Part shown: positions 40,601 through 49,475 of the stretch, piece after piece | Layout of the letters: each line of letters opens with the position of its first letter | How positions within the stretch are numbered: position 1 is the first letter of the stretch | Assembly (NCBI GenBank): GCA_934045075.1 | Contig: OW203744.1 | Coordinates: 4,117,501-4,181,500, forward strand | DNA length: 64,000 nt | Source of the DNA: Yponomeuta sedellus | Lineage: Eukaryota; Arthropoda; Insecta; Lepidoptera; Yponomeutidae | Direction of reading: 5' to 3' | The notes under the pieces: generated by a model | Database searches by the model: none | What the model was told of the DNA's origin: nothing | Seen by the model: only the letters and a program-made list of their open reading frames with translations | Program-made: the position numbers and the translations under genes

Positions 40601-41160
40601 TCCCCTAACTCCTTAGCACACAAAACATATTCCTTCATTGGGTCATAAGGACAATTTAACTGTATTATATGAACTGACTCACTCCTAGAAGGTAAATATA
40701 AATTATACCCGTTGTTATTTCTATGAATTTTTAAAGCACACCCTGTGTCACCACTGTATAAAGTGAGCTGGTTCGCATTAAGATCTATGTTTGCGTTATA
40801 AGTTCTCAGGAAATCCAGACCGATAAGCCCATCAGCTTCACACGTCATGTTATCTATTAAATAGAATTTATGTTGGACTGTAATTTTATCCGGCAAAGTC
40901 AGCAAAATGTAAGCGAAGCTGTTCGTGTGAATTTTACCACCTATGCCTTGTATCTCTGTGTTATCTCTGTGTACTGTAATGTTACTGGGTAGTGAGCGTG
41001 TGTTTAAAACAGATAACGTTGCTCCCGTGTCTACTAAAAAAGAAAAGTCCTTGCTACCTATGCTGAATTTTACAAAATCAAGACCTTGGCACGTTAAGAT
41101 TTTATGTACGAAAAAACTGAGTATTGTCGTTTTCGATCTGCGTCGGTGTTGACTCTCTCT
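37606..41160 (-). CDS. pol: Pol polyprotein: protease, reverse transcriptase, RNase H, integrase
   Basis: The open frame runs from just after a stop at 41161-41163 to the stop at 37606, about 1,184 codons. It probably has no start codon of its own and is entered from gag by a frame change. It makes the enzymes that copy the element RNA and insert the cDNA. Domains in order: aspartic protease with VDTGATLSVL (about residue 45) and GLDFL; RT with RLVIDYRKIN, LPMGLKISPSAF and the catalytic FVYMDD; RNase H with QTDASG, ELLAIVWSV, DHKPL and ADALSR; integrase with an HxxxxxxH and CRKC zinc site and a DDE core in which ATDRGTEF and ALENTHK are separated by 35 residues. The protein ends abnormally after YDRNCKTMVYAKTL because of a deletion. 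All catalytic residues are present. Confidence 0.93.
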   Translation of the reverse strand, partial: RESQHRRRSKTTILSFFVHKILTCQGLDFVKFSIGSKDFSFLVDTGATLSVLNTRSLPSNITVHRDNTEIQGIGGKIHTNSFAYILLTLPDKITVQHKFYLIDNMTCEADGLIGLDFLRTYNANIDLNANQLTLYSGDTGCALKIHRNNNGYNLYLPSRSESVHIIQLNCPYDPMKEYVLCAKELGENLFLAGAIVKPEYGRIPIRILNSGDSAVKLPMFKLDLELLQDYEICSFATANTDVDRVKKVLNILNLNYLNLEEQKIIEQICAKYSDIFYCEGDKLTTTNILSQKIQVQQNVPPVYVKPYRLPESQKPEIQKQIEQMIRDDIIENTNSDWNSPLLLVPKKSSEKSEKKWRLVIDYRKINKVIENDKFPLPNIAEILDSLSGATYFTHSDLQQSYYQANLDPESRKVTDFTTSSGQYQMKRLPMGLKISPSAFSRIMSVAMSGLTYEKCFVYMDDIIIFGRNLEIHNKHLIDVFERLRKVNLKINPNKCEFLRKELLYLGHLVTSEGVLPDPEKTKTLQNYPKPTNSDEVRRFVAFCNYYRKFIPSFAEITIPLNKLCRKNATFNWGNECDLAFEILQKALMTPPILQYPDFSSENEFVLQTDASGLAIGAVLCNKDMRPIAYTSRPLNKAELNYPTIQKELLAIVWSVKYFRPYLYGRTFTIMKDHKPLLYLFGMKDPSSRLLKFRLHLEEYDYKIVYIPGRENVVADALSRVTITSDELKNINQKIMVMTRAQTKQQDNLSLSSNQITKFTNRATDLRPDQPKIVEILRKPSDSVELKFIEGKVLNKLRKTNKITKEKECFAFIQSQLTIYINLNYMSHFTRVVFANMLREFCKEIKIEEICIMKNNESAKFIEDICKEIKDRKTWTGPRIHILKNVRRVTNKDEKTMILNDYHLLPTAGHAGVRRMSNNIKSRYYWPGLENDIRNYVKKCRKCQVMKHSPENKMPMVITTTAESAFDKIYLDLVGPLCRDEGGNTYVLTLQCELSKYVEAYPLPNKETVTVAKALVSNFILRYGLPKAIATDRGTEFMSDIMTQVCKLLNIEKINSTAYHHQSIGALENTHKNLRNFLRIQCDEHPDTWSHWLPFWCFAFNTTVHTETSYQPFELVFGKTCSSNLPNNLVDKVEPIYNPDDYVLELRYKIQKANDDARKNLIKSKTLRKINYDRNCKTMVYAKTL

Positions 41161-42038
41161 CTATAGGTTCCTCCTGTCTACTTTCTGCAGAGTACATTGC
41201 GTGTCCTCTTCCTCGCCAGCTGCGAAAACCCTGACGACCCCTAAAGTTACCTTGATAACGTCCACGGTTGTTGTGGTAGGCGGGACGAGATTCTCCAAAT
41301 CCACGATTGCCGTTGAACGTTCTATAGTCGTTACCTTGATATGTATTTATTCCTCTGTGGTAGAATTGGGCACCTCTCGCGCTATTTGATACCACGCGGG
41401 GGCTCCATTGCCCGCGCATATGCTGTTGATTTCCCCTTCTATGAGTATACTTACCTCGAATATTCATCACATAGCCAGAGTTGGTCGGCAAGGACAACTC
41501 CTCGTCCTCAGCCGCCCTTATAGCATCCTTCAGCTCGGAGTAATCACGGGCTGCGATGATCGTGCTTAGCCGTCTGTTTCGTAACCCATCTGCAAACTTT
41601 TTAATTGCGAGTTTTTCATTTATTGGCCTTAGAATTTCATAAGCTTTTTCGTTGGAATCCGCTTGTGAAATTGTAAGGTTTACAAATAGCTCCTCAATTT
41701 GTTTTCCAAAGTCTGAAACCGATTGTTCTTTTTGGGTTATATTTTCTAACTGCGTTAATAGTGAACTTGCTGATTTTTTTTGTAAGAAGGTATTTTTTCA
41801 TGTCAAATACTAATTCATTTATGTTGCTGTAGTCCGACTTGACTTTCAGTTTCCCAAATTTACTTAATCGCGTTTTTAAAATAAAAGAAATCAGCAATTT
41901 CTTACTATTTTCATCTTCCAGACAACTTGAGTACATTTCAATACCGTCGAGAATTTTTTCTGTAGTCTCTTCTTTATCGTCCATAACAGGAATCAAGGCC
42001 GTAGCCGCTTTTATGTCGAACTTTCCATTTGAACCCAT
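41102..42038 (-). pseudogene. gag: Gag, broken by a 1-base homopolymer shift
   Basis: Gag is the structural protein that packages element RNA. The frame starts at ATG 42038 (MGSNGKFDIKAATALI) and is open to an 8-A run on the coding strand (41774-41781 on plus). From there the conserved capsid-like sequence continues in another frame (QSVSDFGKQIEELFVNL onwards) to a stop at 41102. One base fewer in the run would restore a single frame, so this is a recent indel, a sequencing error or a slippery site. The C-terminus (41102-41497) is rich in Arg, Gly and aromatic residues and has no CCHC zinc knuckle. It overlaps pol by 59 nt. Confidence 0.85.
41111..41116 (-). promoter_or_regulatory. Candidate gag-pol frameshift site (run of six T)
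   Basis: Gag ends CAG TTT TTT CGT ACA TAA on the coding strand. Pol is open in the +1 frame across the same bases, while the -1 frame meets a stop within a few codons. Frame change at this run by +1 (or -2) would give Gag-Pol. Alternatively the run may carry one base too many, like two other runs in the element. Confidence 0.5.
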
Positions 42039-42053
42039 TTTTTGTGATTGAAA

Positions 42054-42374
42054 TTAATTTACACTATCGCAACTATTAAGACTTTCCGAACTGTCGCTAT
42101 TTTCAGAGGCCTCTAAGTCATAACTAAGGATTTTCTCATAACACTTTCTTATGTTTTCTAGGATGCTTTCTACTATCACAGAAGCTGTTGAATCAGAGGG
42201 ATTCTCACAGATTTCATTTAATAGTACTTTATATTTTTTGTATACAGTTTTCGCCTCTTCTACTTTTCTTTTTACAAGTTCATAATATTTTAATCTCCTC
42301 TCTGGCCCGAGTTTTCTTATACTTTCTGCAATACCTTGTAACTGTAGCAAAATTTGTTCAATTTCATTTTCCAT
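42054..42374 (-). CDS. Small coiled-coil-like ORF upstream of gag
   Basis: A 106-codon ORF starts MENEIEQILLQLQGIAES, is highly charged and probably helical (LGPERRLKYYELVKRK), and ends in a Ser/Asp/Glu-rich tail (SENSDSSESLNSCDSVN). It has a good ATG and lies in the same frame as gag. A TAA (42054-42056) and five further codons separate it from the gag ATG. It may be a separate protein, or the N-terminal matrix-like part of Gag joined by stop readthrough or cut off by a stop mutation. I recognise no named domain. Confidence 0.7.
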   Translation of the reverse strand: MENEIEQILLQLQGIAESIRKLGPERRLKYYELVKRKVEEAKTVYKKYKVLLNEICENPSDSTASVIVESILENIRKCYEKILSYDLEASENSDSSESLNSCDSVN

Positions 42375-42545
42375 TAATAATCTTATTCTACAAGTAAATA
42401 CTTATGTTAAACACTTTTTTTTTTATACGTAAATATAGTTGAATTTTACCTTATATAAACACTGAAGCTAAACTGTAAGTTAGTTATCAATGGATAGATA
42501 AATTTCCGCACGCACTATTTCCACCACAATTACAGTTTTCCGCAC

Positions 42546-42882
42546 TTACACCAAGTCCTCCGCATCCATGTTCACACCCGCTGACGTATTCGCACTACTC
42601 CTTTTGAACCTCGATGATATTCTCTCGTTTAAACGCCGCAAGAATTCTCCTCGTATTTCTTTGCGAATGGTCTTTTGTTGACCTTCCTTAAATTTTCGAT
42701 ACAGGAAGTACAGGGCTCCGGCAATGACGATTGTTAATGTTATTATAACCAGGGTATTATAAGTCGTTATTTTTTTCTGCTATTTCGGATACCGCCGATG
42801 CTGCAGCGGAATTTCCCGCCCCATTCTGGGCAATAATAATTTCTTCTTTTGGCTGTTCTACTCTACTCTGAGGTGTCCCCAT
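42546..42882 (-). pseudogene. Leader ORF for a small single-pass membrane protein, frame shifted once
   Basis: ATG at 42882 opens 41 codons (MGTPQSRVEQPKEEIIIAQN...) ending at 42757. In the frame that takes over after a 7-A run on the coding strand (plus 42770-42776) there is a 19-residue hydrophobic segment (NTLVIITLTIVIAGALYFLY) followed by a long basic region (RKFKEGQQKTIRKEIRGEF), ending at 42546. The arrangement suggests a type III membrane protein of about 110 residues: acidic, Met-Gly N-terminus, one membrane helix, basic cytoplasmic tail. It precedes gag and is not an envelope glycoprotein. Small extra ORFs in the leader are known in the 412/mdg1 group as I recall; function unknown. 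Confidence 0.6.
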
Positions 42883-42932
42883 ACTGATTGCAACCACACG
42901 ACTTAGCCGCTCGACACTGCGCGCACATTGCT

Positions 42933-42950
42933 ATCCTGGCAGGATCGCCA
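42933..42950 (-). promoter_or_regulatory. Primer-binding site, complementary to tRNA-Arg(ACG)
   Basis: Directly inside the 5' LTR, the plus strand reads TCCTGGCAGGATCGCCA. That equals the 3' end of insect tRNA-Arg(ACG) including CCA, from memory of the Drosophila gene. Minus-strand cDNA synthesis would therefore be primed by this tRNA. Confidence 0.8.
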
Positions 42951-43067
42951 TGTAGTGTGAGGCGATGAATGAAAGAAGTGTTTACTCCATGAGCGAGCTT
43001 TTATTACTGCCTTATTACAAATGTGTCTTACTCTATGCATCTATACCTAGATGCGCACTACACTACA
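42951..43067 (-). repeat. 5' LTR (117 bp), promoter end
   Basis: Same structure as the 3' LTR. Only base 43027 differs. GGTATAGATG on the element strand is a possible TATA-like sequence. Confidence 0.93.
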
Positions 43068-43194
43068 AATATATTTAATATATTTTAATATATTTTTTTT
43101 TATTTTAGCATAATAATTTTAAAAACTTGATCAGTACCTGTTTACTTAGCTATAATCATGGTTTACCGAGGTCTCCCATTAATACCTGTAAAAG

Positions 43195-43275
43195 GTTTGT
43201 AAGGCGGTGGCGGGCCTTACTGTCAGAAGTTACCAAGCCTCTAAGATCTCTGACAGGGCTTAGCGACTGCCATGT
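43195..43275 (-). mobile_element. 5S-SINE, short middle fragment
   Basis: GGCGGTGGCGGGCCTTACTG, TCAGAAGTTACCAAGCC and GCGACTGCCAT match the family body, antisense. Confidence 0.75.
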
Positions 43276-44390
43276 AGTTTTATGTGTTCGTTTTGTAGTT
43301 CAGCGAAACACGAGACTAAGCAGAGCGAACCATTGACGTAACGTGGCCAAAAATACTGAAAAAATTGCGCCACGCAGAATTCACGGTGAGAGTTTTTTTG
43401 TAAAAAAAAAATCTTCATCTGCAAAGGCCCTTACCTCTGAGTATTCCTGCATTTCTACGTATGATGCAGCAATATGCTCTCTCCATCTAATGAATGATGA
43501 AATCGAAAAATCCACCTCTATTTTGCCTATCCATTTCGGCGAAAAATATATTTTGGCAAACACTGGAAAATGCGCGGGAATTTTCGCGTCCAATTCTCCA
43601 GACCATTGAGCAGTGGACCTTAGGCCTTTTTCCACTGCGATGGCATTCATTATGTGTAACAGCATTGAATTTTATGGTAACAGCTCCAATATCCGTAACT
43701 ATGGCCGTGTGGTATGTACCGTGATATGTTATCTAACCAACCGTTGGAGTAAGCTAGAGGTGAGCGTTGATTCAACTAACGGGTTTCAAAAGCGACTTTC
43801 ATTCTGCCAACGAACTAACCGCTTTTTGATTAGGTACTAACAGGTTATATAAGAACGTCTTTTGCTTGACAACGTTAAACGTAGCGCAATCGCACATAGC
43901 GGCTTGTCGTTGGCAAGCCGCTCCGCACATGCGCGGAAATAGTCGAACGAATGGCGGTTATCGCCGTGCATGCACGCGTGACCTTGATCCAACGACTTGC
44001 ACTTTTAGTTTGCTGGAAAATATTATATTGATAAACATGTTTTCAATAATAATATAATATTTTCCAGCCAGACTAGGACTGTCTGGCTGGAAAATATTAT
44101 TTTATTGATAAATTGATATACCTAATAAAGATTCTCTGATAAAGAATGAAGGGAAGTAGATTTAATTCACATAAATTACCAATTTAATAAATCTTTCATA
44201 GGAATACAAAACACAAAACATGACTAGTTTGACACAGACAACGGGGATAACAGTTGGTTTAAGTACAACACGTTCTCGTCCGTCGTCGATCCAACGCGAT
44301 ACAACGTTTTGCAGCAAGCAAAGTCGTTGCCGCTCGTTGATATAAAACCAGTTGACAAAATAGCTGCTATTCAAACTGGTTTTGATTTTT
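43276..44390. other. No gene called; palindromes at 44054-44100
   Basis: A 94-codon minus-strand frame (43381-43665) and shorter plus frames show no motif. At 44054-44100 there are 20-bp perfect inverted arms (CCAGCCAGAC/GTCTGGCTGG plus AT extensions) around a 7-base loop. The TGGAAAATATTAT arm also occurs a third time near 44013. Confidence 0.5.
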
Positions 44391-44910
44391 AGGGTTCCGT
44401 ACCTCAAAAGGAAAAAACGGAACCCTTATAGGATCACTTTGTTGTCCGTCTGTCCGTCCGTCCGTCTGTCAAGACCCTTTTTCTCAGGAACGCGTGGAGG
44501 TATGAAGCTGAAATTTATATCAATTACTCAGGTCTACTGTCCCTTGAAGCTGTGAAAAAATCAAACTTCTAAGCCAACGCAATCAAAAGATACAGCCGTT
44601 TATGCCGCAAATTTTCGACACTTGCAAGGGAATCAAAACCTACAGGGTGCTTCCCGTGAACTCAGAATCTTGAAATTTGGTACGAAGCAACGTCTTATAG
44701 CATAGATAAAGGAAAAATTACGAAAACCATAAATTTTTAGTTACATCACATAATATATATTTTTTTAATAATTTTAAACTTTCTACCCATTTCCTCATAA
44801 ACGCGTAGAGGTATTAAATTGAAATTCATACCAAATACTCAGGTCTATAATACAGGTTTGTACGGAACCCTCGGTGCGCGAGTCTGACTCGCACTTGGCC
44901 GGTTTTTTTT
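44391..44910 (+). mobile_element. Dispersed repeat H, large copy
   Basis: It starts TAGGGTTCCGTACC and contains a CCGT/CTGT-rich stretch, ACGCGTGGAGGTATGAAGCT and CAGCCGTTTATGCCGC. It ends GCGCGAGTCTGACTCGCACT then TGGCCGG. No ORF is found. It is a non-coding dispersed element of a type common in moths. Its class is not clear to me. Confidence 0.7.
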
Positions 44911-44969
44911 TAAAAAGCAGTTTCTTTTCGTTGACCCATAATCGCCAACGACTCACCTCTAGAGTAAGC

Positions 44970-45125
44970 ATGTTCTTGAGTGGAGACCGCGACTCAGCAA
45001 ACGTAGTGTAGGACGCCCTCCGATCAGGTGGGATGACGATCTGCGAAAAGACAGGGCGCTATGGCGCTCATCAGGGGAGGGCTATGTCTAGCAGTGGACT
45101 ACATAATATAGCCTGAAGAATAAGA
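44970..45125 (+). mobile_element. LINE 3' end (same LINE as 14405 and 21930)
   Basis: GCAAACGTAGTGTAGGACGC, CGCTATGGCGCTCATCAGG and ATATAGCCTGAAGAATAAG. An internal deletion joins TCTGCGAAA directly to GACAGGGCGC compared with 21930. Confidence 0.7.
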
Positions 45126-45167
45126 AGATGTTACCTAACCGTTATTGTAAAAAAAACAATATCCCAG

Positions 45168-45260
45168 GCTCTGCAGCTTCCGAATGGTCCCTTCACCTAT
45201 CTTGTGTATGTTAAGGTGCTACTGGACGCCGTATAAATAATATGTAGGTATTATTTATAC
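45168..45260 (+). mobile_element. SINE family C fragment
   Basis: GGTCCCTTCACC, TGCTACTGGACGCCGTATAA and a TATAAATAATATGTAGGTAT / ATTATTTATACG snap-back at the end. Confidence 0.6.
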
Positions 45261-45280
45261 GTAGCTGCAAAGGTCGAAAA

Positions 45281-45403
45281 AGTTAAGGTAGGTAAATAAA
45301 AATAAGTATATTTTTATTCAAAACCTATTTATATGCTAAAAAATTCACCCATGCCGGGATTCGAACCCGCAACCTCTGGCTATTTTATTCACCTACCTTA
45401 ACT
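45281..45403 (-). mobile_element. Family B SINE fragment with inverted flanks
   Basis: A 64-bp antisense SINE fragment (about 45320-45383) is flanked by an inverted, not direct, repeat: AGTTAAGGTAGGTAAATAAA (45281-45300) and its reverse complement at 45384-45403. This differs from the normal TSD pattern of the family. Confidence 0.7.
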
Positions 45404-45489
45404 GCTGTACACTTTCAAATAAATATTTATGAATGTACAATATACGAGTACTTGCATAATATGGTTTTTAAATATGTTTTTCTTTTATT

Positions 45490-45600
45490 AAATGGGCACC
45501 TAGGCACTGCAGCATCCGAGTGGTCGCTTTACTCAGCTAGTGAAGGTGCCACTCTACTGTATTAATCATCTCATTACGAACGCAGAGGTTAATAGAAATT
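45490..45600 (+). mobile_element. SINE family C fragment
   Basis: GGCACTGCAGCATCCGAGTG, AAGGTGCCACTC and CATTACGAACGCAGAGG in sense orientation, missing the tRNA head. Confidence 0.65.
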
Positions 45601-45694
45601 TGAATTAATTTCAGTTATACCTATATTAGTATTTTAATATAAGACCCTTAATAGTATTCTAGTTTAAGACGTACTCGTACTATGTTTCCTTCTT

Positions 45695-45840
45695 CAATCT
45701 TTCCGATTTAAGGTTGCATGGAAGAAATTGATATCAGCAATAAGGCCGCCAATTGTACTTCTTGTTTTGTAACTGGTGTCTCTGTATTTATTTTCTGGTG
45801 TGTACAATAAACAATATTCTTAACTTATCTTATCTTACTA
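45695..45840 (+). mobile_element. LINE 3'-tail repeat L
   Basis: TCTTTCCGATTTAAGGTTGC, AGCAATAAGGCCGCCAATTG and GTACAATAAACAATATTC with a TCTTA tail. Confidence 0.75.
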
Positions 45841-46130
45841 TAGTCATTTATCCATGAATATAGCAATGCCTTTACATGCATCATGTTGTGATCTGGAATC
45901 TAATGTTATAACCATACAATCCACAGGATGGATTTCCACAGGATGCAAATAAATAAATAAACCTACATAAATATATAAACATTGTTTCGGTATCCCTAGA
46001 ATGCTTAAAAACATAAAATTGCAAGCGACCATTCAGTCGGCAGCAACCTTGAATGCATGGATGAAAATTAAAAAACAAATAATAATCAAAGGCGAGCTTA
46101 ATACTAGATAGTATTTTCTATCAGCTAACC

Positions 46131-46358
46131 TACAGTCTGTTAACTTTTAGAATATACCTCGGCTTCTATCGGATAGGATCGGATATATTCGTGTAATAGA
46201 AATATCGGAACTAATATGAAACTTTACATACCTAACTTTTCAAAATAGTGAATAAAAGTTTTATACAGATCAGGAAGTAGTGTTACACTCGTGTGCTTTC
46301 GGCGAAAACCGAAGCCTACTCTAGAGCCCGAGGTGTATTCTAAAAGCTAACAGACTGT
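46131..46358. mobile_element. MITE R, second copy
   Basis: TACAGTCTGTTAACTTTTAG and its mirror CTAAAAGCTAACAGACTG bound a 228-bp element inverted relative to 32182-32390. The TA at the right end has become TT. Confidence 0.82.
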
Positions 46359-46983
46359 TCGTTGAAACCTTTACAGTTAAGTTGCAAAATCTTCCGTAAC
46401 GTAGTTGAATAGAGTTGGTAGATGATATTGTTTGTACAATTTTTTACTTGTACCATTATATAGCCATTAAGCACCATTATTTAGCCATTATATTAGATAA
46501 AGATAAGATAAGATAAGATAAAAAATATTTATTTGCAGTATAAATAATCTAAGTTTACATTGACTGGCGGCACCCACACTAGGAAACCCCGTATCGCGGG
46601 AGCCAATTTTTTTTATTGAGTCGTACCATTTTTTAGCCATTCGTAAGTTTTGTCCAGAGAAGAGCCTTCTTTTGGCAAATGCCCGAAAACTACTTAATTT
46701 CCATTCTGTACACATAAACACCTGAAACATTCGGAATTCCTTACGATGTTACCCTCCACATCAGTAGCATTTGACTAGTCCGGGCCAGAAATGAGCCTTT
46801 GCATAATAATAATAGTTTATTTTGCTTTCCGCTTTTACGGTTTAGCTTTCCGAAAGTTGTTTCGCGTTGTAACATAATTTTGCATATTTTGTAAAACTAG
46901 CGGCACACAAAATTCACCGTTGTCACAAAGAAGCTCAACTCAGTGAAATGTGAAATCAATAGGTACATGACATACCGTTGCAC
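46359..46983. other. No gene recognised
   Basis: Unassigned. A TAAGA pentanucleotide run is at 46499-46521. A CTGGCGGCACCCACACTAGG segment (46561-46600) looks repeat-derived. Confidence 0.45.
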
Positions 46984-47216
46984 TTGTTATCAACCCTTGT
47001 ATGTCCCCACTGCTGGGACACGGGTCTCTTCTTGCATCGCAGGAAGGTTAGGCCATACTCCACCACGGGGGCCAAGTCCGGGTTGGTGGAGGATTGTGGC
47101 AGGCCTTACTATCAGAAGTTATCAAGCCGCCCATAAGGCCTCTGACATGGCTCAACGACTGCCATTACCTGACAGCCGGCACCAACGGCTTAACGTGCCT
47201 TGCGAAGCACGGACCG
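46984..47216 (-). mobile_element. 5S-SINE, 5'-truncated
   Basis: Antisense copy from GTTATCAACCC to GCCTTGCGAAGCACGG. The 5S-like head is absent. Confidence 0.87.
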
Positions 47217-48343
47217 TTGCACTTATTTGATCTTAAAGAAGGAGAAACACGTGTCAACCTGTCCTACTTAAATACTAATAACAACATTACCAAAAAGAAA
47301 AAAGAAAAATTAACCAACAACCCGACTGCTGCGCGTTAATTACCAAGCAGTCGTGACAAGTTTATAAACATCACAATGACCTTGTTAAATGTGTGTCCCA
47401 CGTGCTTTATAGTTGACGCTCAGCAGACCGGTTACTTAGGTATTTATCTGTATTTTTAGTGTTTTGTTGTTGGTTTCATGCTAATTTTATATAGCCTGTG
47501 ACATTATATTTTCACAAATAACATAAAGATTTTATTTGTCAAAATATGACCATTGGTTAAGGACTTCTATAATATATAATAATATGCATAATGGTTCCGA
47601 CCCCTGCATAACTATCTATAATATTTTACATCAATACATACGAGCCATACACATTAACCTCATTTTTCGTCGGTTTATATACATACAAGGCTTCCTATTA
47701 GGTTCCGCCCAAGACGAGTAAAGAAAGGCATTATTCGAAAATAAAATCATATAGTGTTTCACAACATAAATTTGCATGCTATGATTTAATGGACAGATAA
47801 TAAAATTAATTACACTAAATTATGAGAGAAACTTTTGTTACAAAGTTTTATGTTGCTCAAATATGTATTAAATATTCTGTGGATATTGTAGAAGCATGTA
47901 ACTGAGATTTAGTTGAGCAGTTCACTTCAGTGTATAAATTGATAAAAAGTCGGTTGGTGCTCTTAAATGAGCAAATAAATTTCTCGATACATATATAGTT
48001 TCAAATTAGCAAAACAACTCAGATAATTGCAACATAGAAAAGGACAAAGTCAAAGCATACATATTATGGTGTGTCAAATGAGCTATTGAAGGTAGATAAC
48101 TATGCATTGTGCTGTAACTATGGGATGCTTTATATCCTCAGCTGAACATAATTTTGACATTGATTTGAGTTAAATCTCTGCAGTGGGATATTCTGTGTTG
48201 GCGGTTTGCGGCGCGGTTCCGGGGCTTTACCAAAATGCCATTCGGAATTTAAATTAAACTAAAACACTATGCTAATATTTTATTACTGAAATCCGTCATC
48301 TGGCCGCTGAAGTACTAATTATTTTCTATCATGTGCCGTCTTC
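47217..48343. other. No gene or clear repeat
   Basis: Unassigned AT-rich sequence with short frames only. Confidence 0.5.
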
Positions 48344-48560
48344 ATTAAGCCGTTGGTGCCGGCTGTCATGTAATGGCAGTCGTTAAGCAATGTTAGAGGC
48401 CTTATGGGCGGCTTGATAACTTCTGACAGTAAGGCCGCCGCTGTCTTACAATCCTCCACCAACCCGGACTTGGCCCCCGTGGTGGAGTATGGCCTAACCT
48501 TCCTGTGATGCAGGAAGAGACCCGTTTCGCAGCAGTGGGGACATACAAGGGTTGATATCG
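48344..48560 (+). mobile_element. 5S-SINE, 5'-truncated
   Basis: From TTAAGCCGTTGGTGCC to GGGTTGATATCG. Confidence 0.87.
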
Positions 48561-48708
48561 TACTGGTAAGTCGCGATTTTTGACATTCAAAACGCGCGAC
48601 TAGCGATGTCGTACTATCCAGGCTACCGTCCACTGTACACATCGATGATTTCACCATACGTAATTGGCCGTTTTAGAAATCTAGTAAAGAGCATAGACTT
48701 ATAGGTTG

Positions 48709-48909
48709 ACTAGCTGACCCAGCAAAATTTGTACCGCCTAACAGTCGATTCTTATTTATTTTTTTCCGAGTTTTTCGATTCGATTTTTTTAAGAACCATC
48801 CTCGTACTTCAAAGAATATTCTGAAAAAAGAATTCGCGAAATCGATTCAGCTGAAGTCGAGATTTGCGCTTACTAACACATTCGGCGATTCATTTTTATA
48901 TTATAGATG
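48709..48909 (+). mobile_element. LINE 3'-end repeat G
   Basis: CTAGCTGACCCAGCAAAATT, CCGCCTAACAGTCGATTC, AGAATTCGCGAAATCG and TTTTTATATTATAGATG. Confidence 0.75.
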
Positions 48910-49057
48910 TGCTGTTGACTGTTCCCATCCACGATTTCACACAGTAAATAGAGGCAGAATTTTTTAAATAATAACATTCAGATGACACAATAATTTGTCC
49001 TAGTCCCAAACTGTGGCAACCAGGCAAGGACCTCGCAAACATGGAAATACACCCAGA

Positions 49058-49475
49058 CTAATACCCGTATTCTAAGACGTTCCTCGAAGTTATCCTCCAC
49101 TCCACTCTTGCTCGACCGAGGAAAACAGTATTTTAAAACGTATTATAATTCCTCCAATCGAGCAACTTTCTCACTCGAGTCGAGGAATCAACAGTCAAAG
49201 CTGAGGTACCTCGGGACCTACCTTAAAGCCTCCTCGAGAAAGGAAAACTTCTGCCTGTCAAACTTTAGCAATGACATTGCCATTGCTAACATAAAAAACC
49301 AAATTCTCACTTGAGTTAAACCATTGATTATATTGATTGTACTCACTCGAGTACACTTCAAATACTGACTGGTAATACTAACTCGAGGCAATGCCTTCAA
49401 CTCTCCTCGACCCCACCTCCGTTGAGTATTGAGTCAAGGAGACTTTGAGAAACATCTTCGAATATGGTTGTAAGT
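49058..49475. mobile_element. MITE-like element X with imperfect ~27-bp inverted ends
   Basis: TACCCGTATTCTAAGACG at the left and the reverse complement of CATCTTCGAATATGGTTGTA at the right align with a few mismatches. The interior has repeated CTCGAG/CTCCTCGA-type motifs on both strands. Open frames inside have no known domain. Confidence 0.5.

Larger units (their letters stand above)
37290..43067 (-). mobile_element. Ty3/gypsy-type LTR retrotransposon, 5.78 kb
   Basis: A complete element on the minus strand. In its own direction the order is LTR, tRNA-Arg primer-binding site, small membrane-protein ORF, coiled-coil-like ORF, gag, pol (protease, RT, RNase H, integrase), short 3' region, LTR. 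The two 117-bp LTRs differ at one base (T at 37366, C at 43027), so insertion was recent. There is no envelope gene. Protein order, LTRs starting TGTAG and the tRNA-Arg primer fit the Drosophila 412/mdg1 group as I recall it. Flanks GATATA and AATATA are at best a 5/6 TSD. Three homopolymer frame changes and a pol-end deletion make its autonomy doubtful. Confidence 0.93.

Noticed and set aside
42883..42932. An envelope gene in the LTR element
   Set aside because: Only ~110 bp lies between the pol tail and the 3' LTR, and the leader ORF is far too short with one membrane helix; no glycoprotein features.
37284..43073. A clean target-site duplication for the LTR element
   Set aside because: Flanks GATATA and AATATA match 5/6 at best in an AT-rich context, so it is not reported as a feature.
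43381..43665. 94-codon minus-strand ORF
   Set aside because: No motif, no splice or start context, and no second copy to test conservation.
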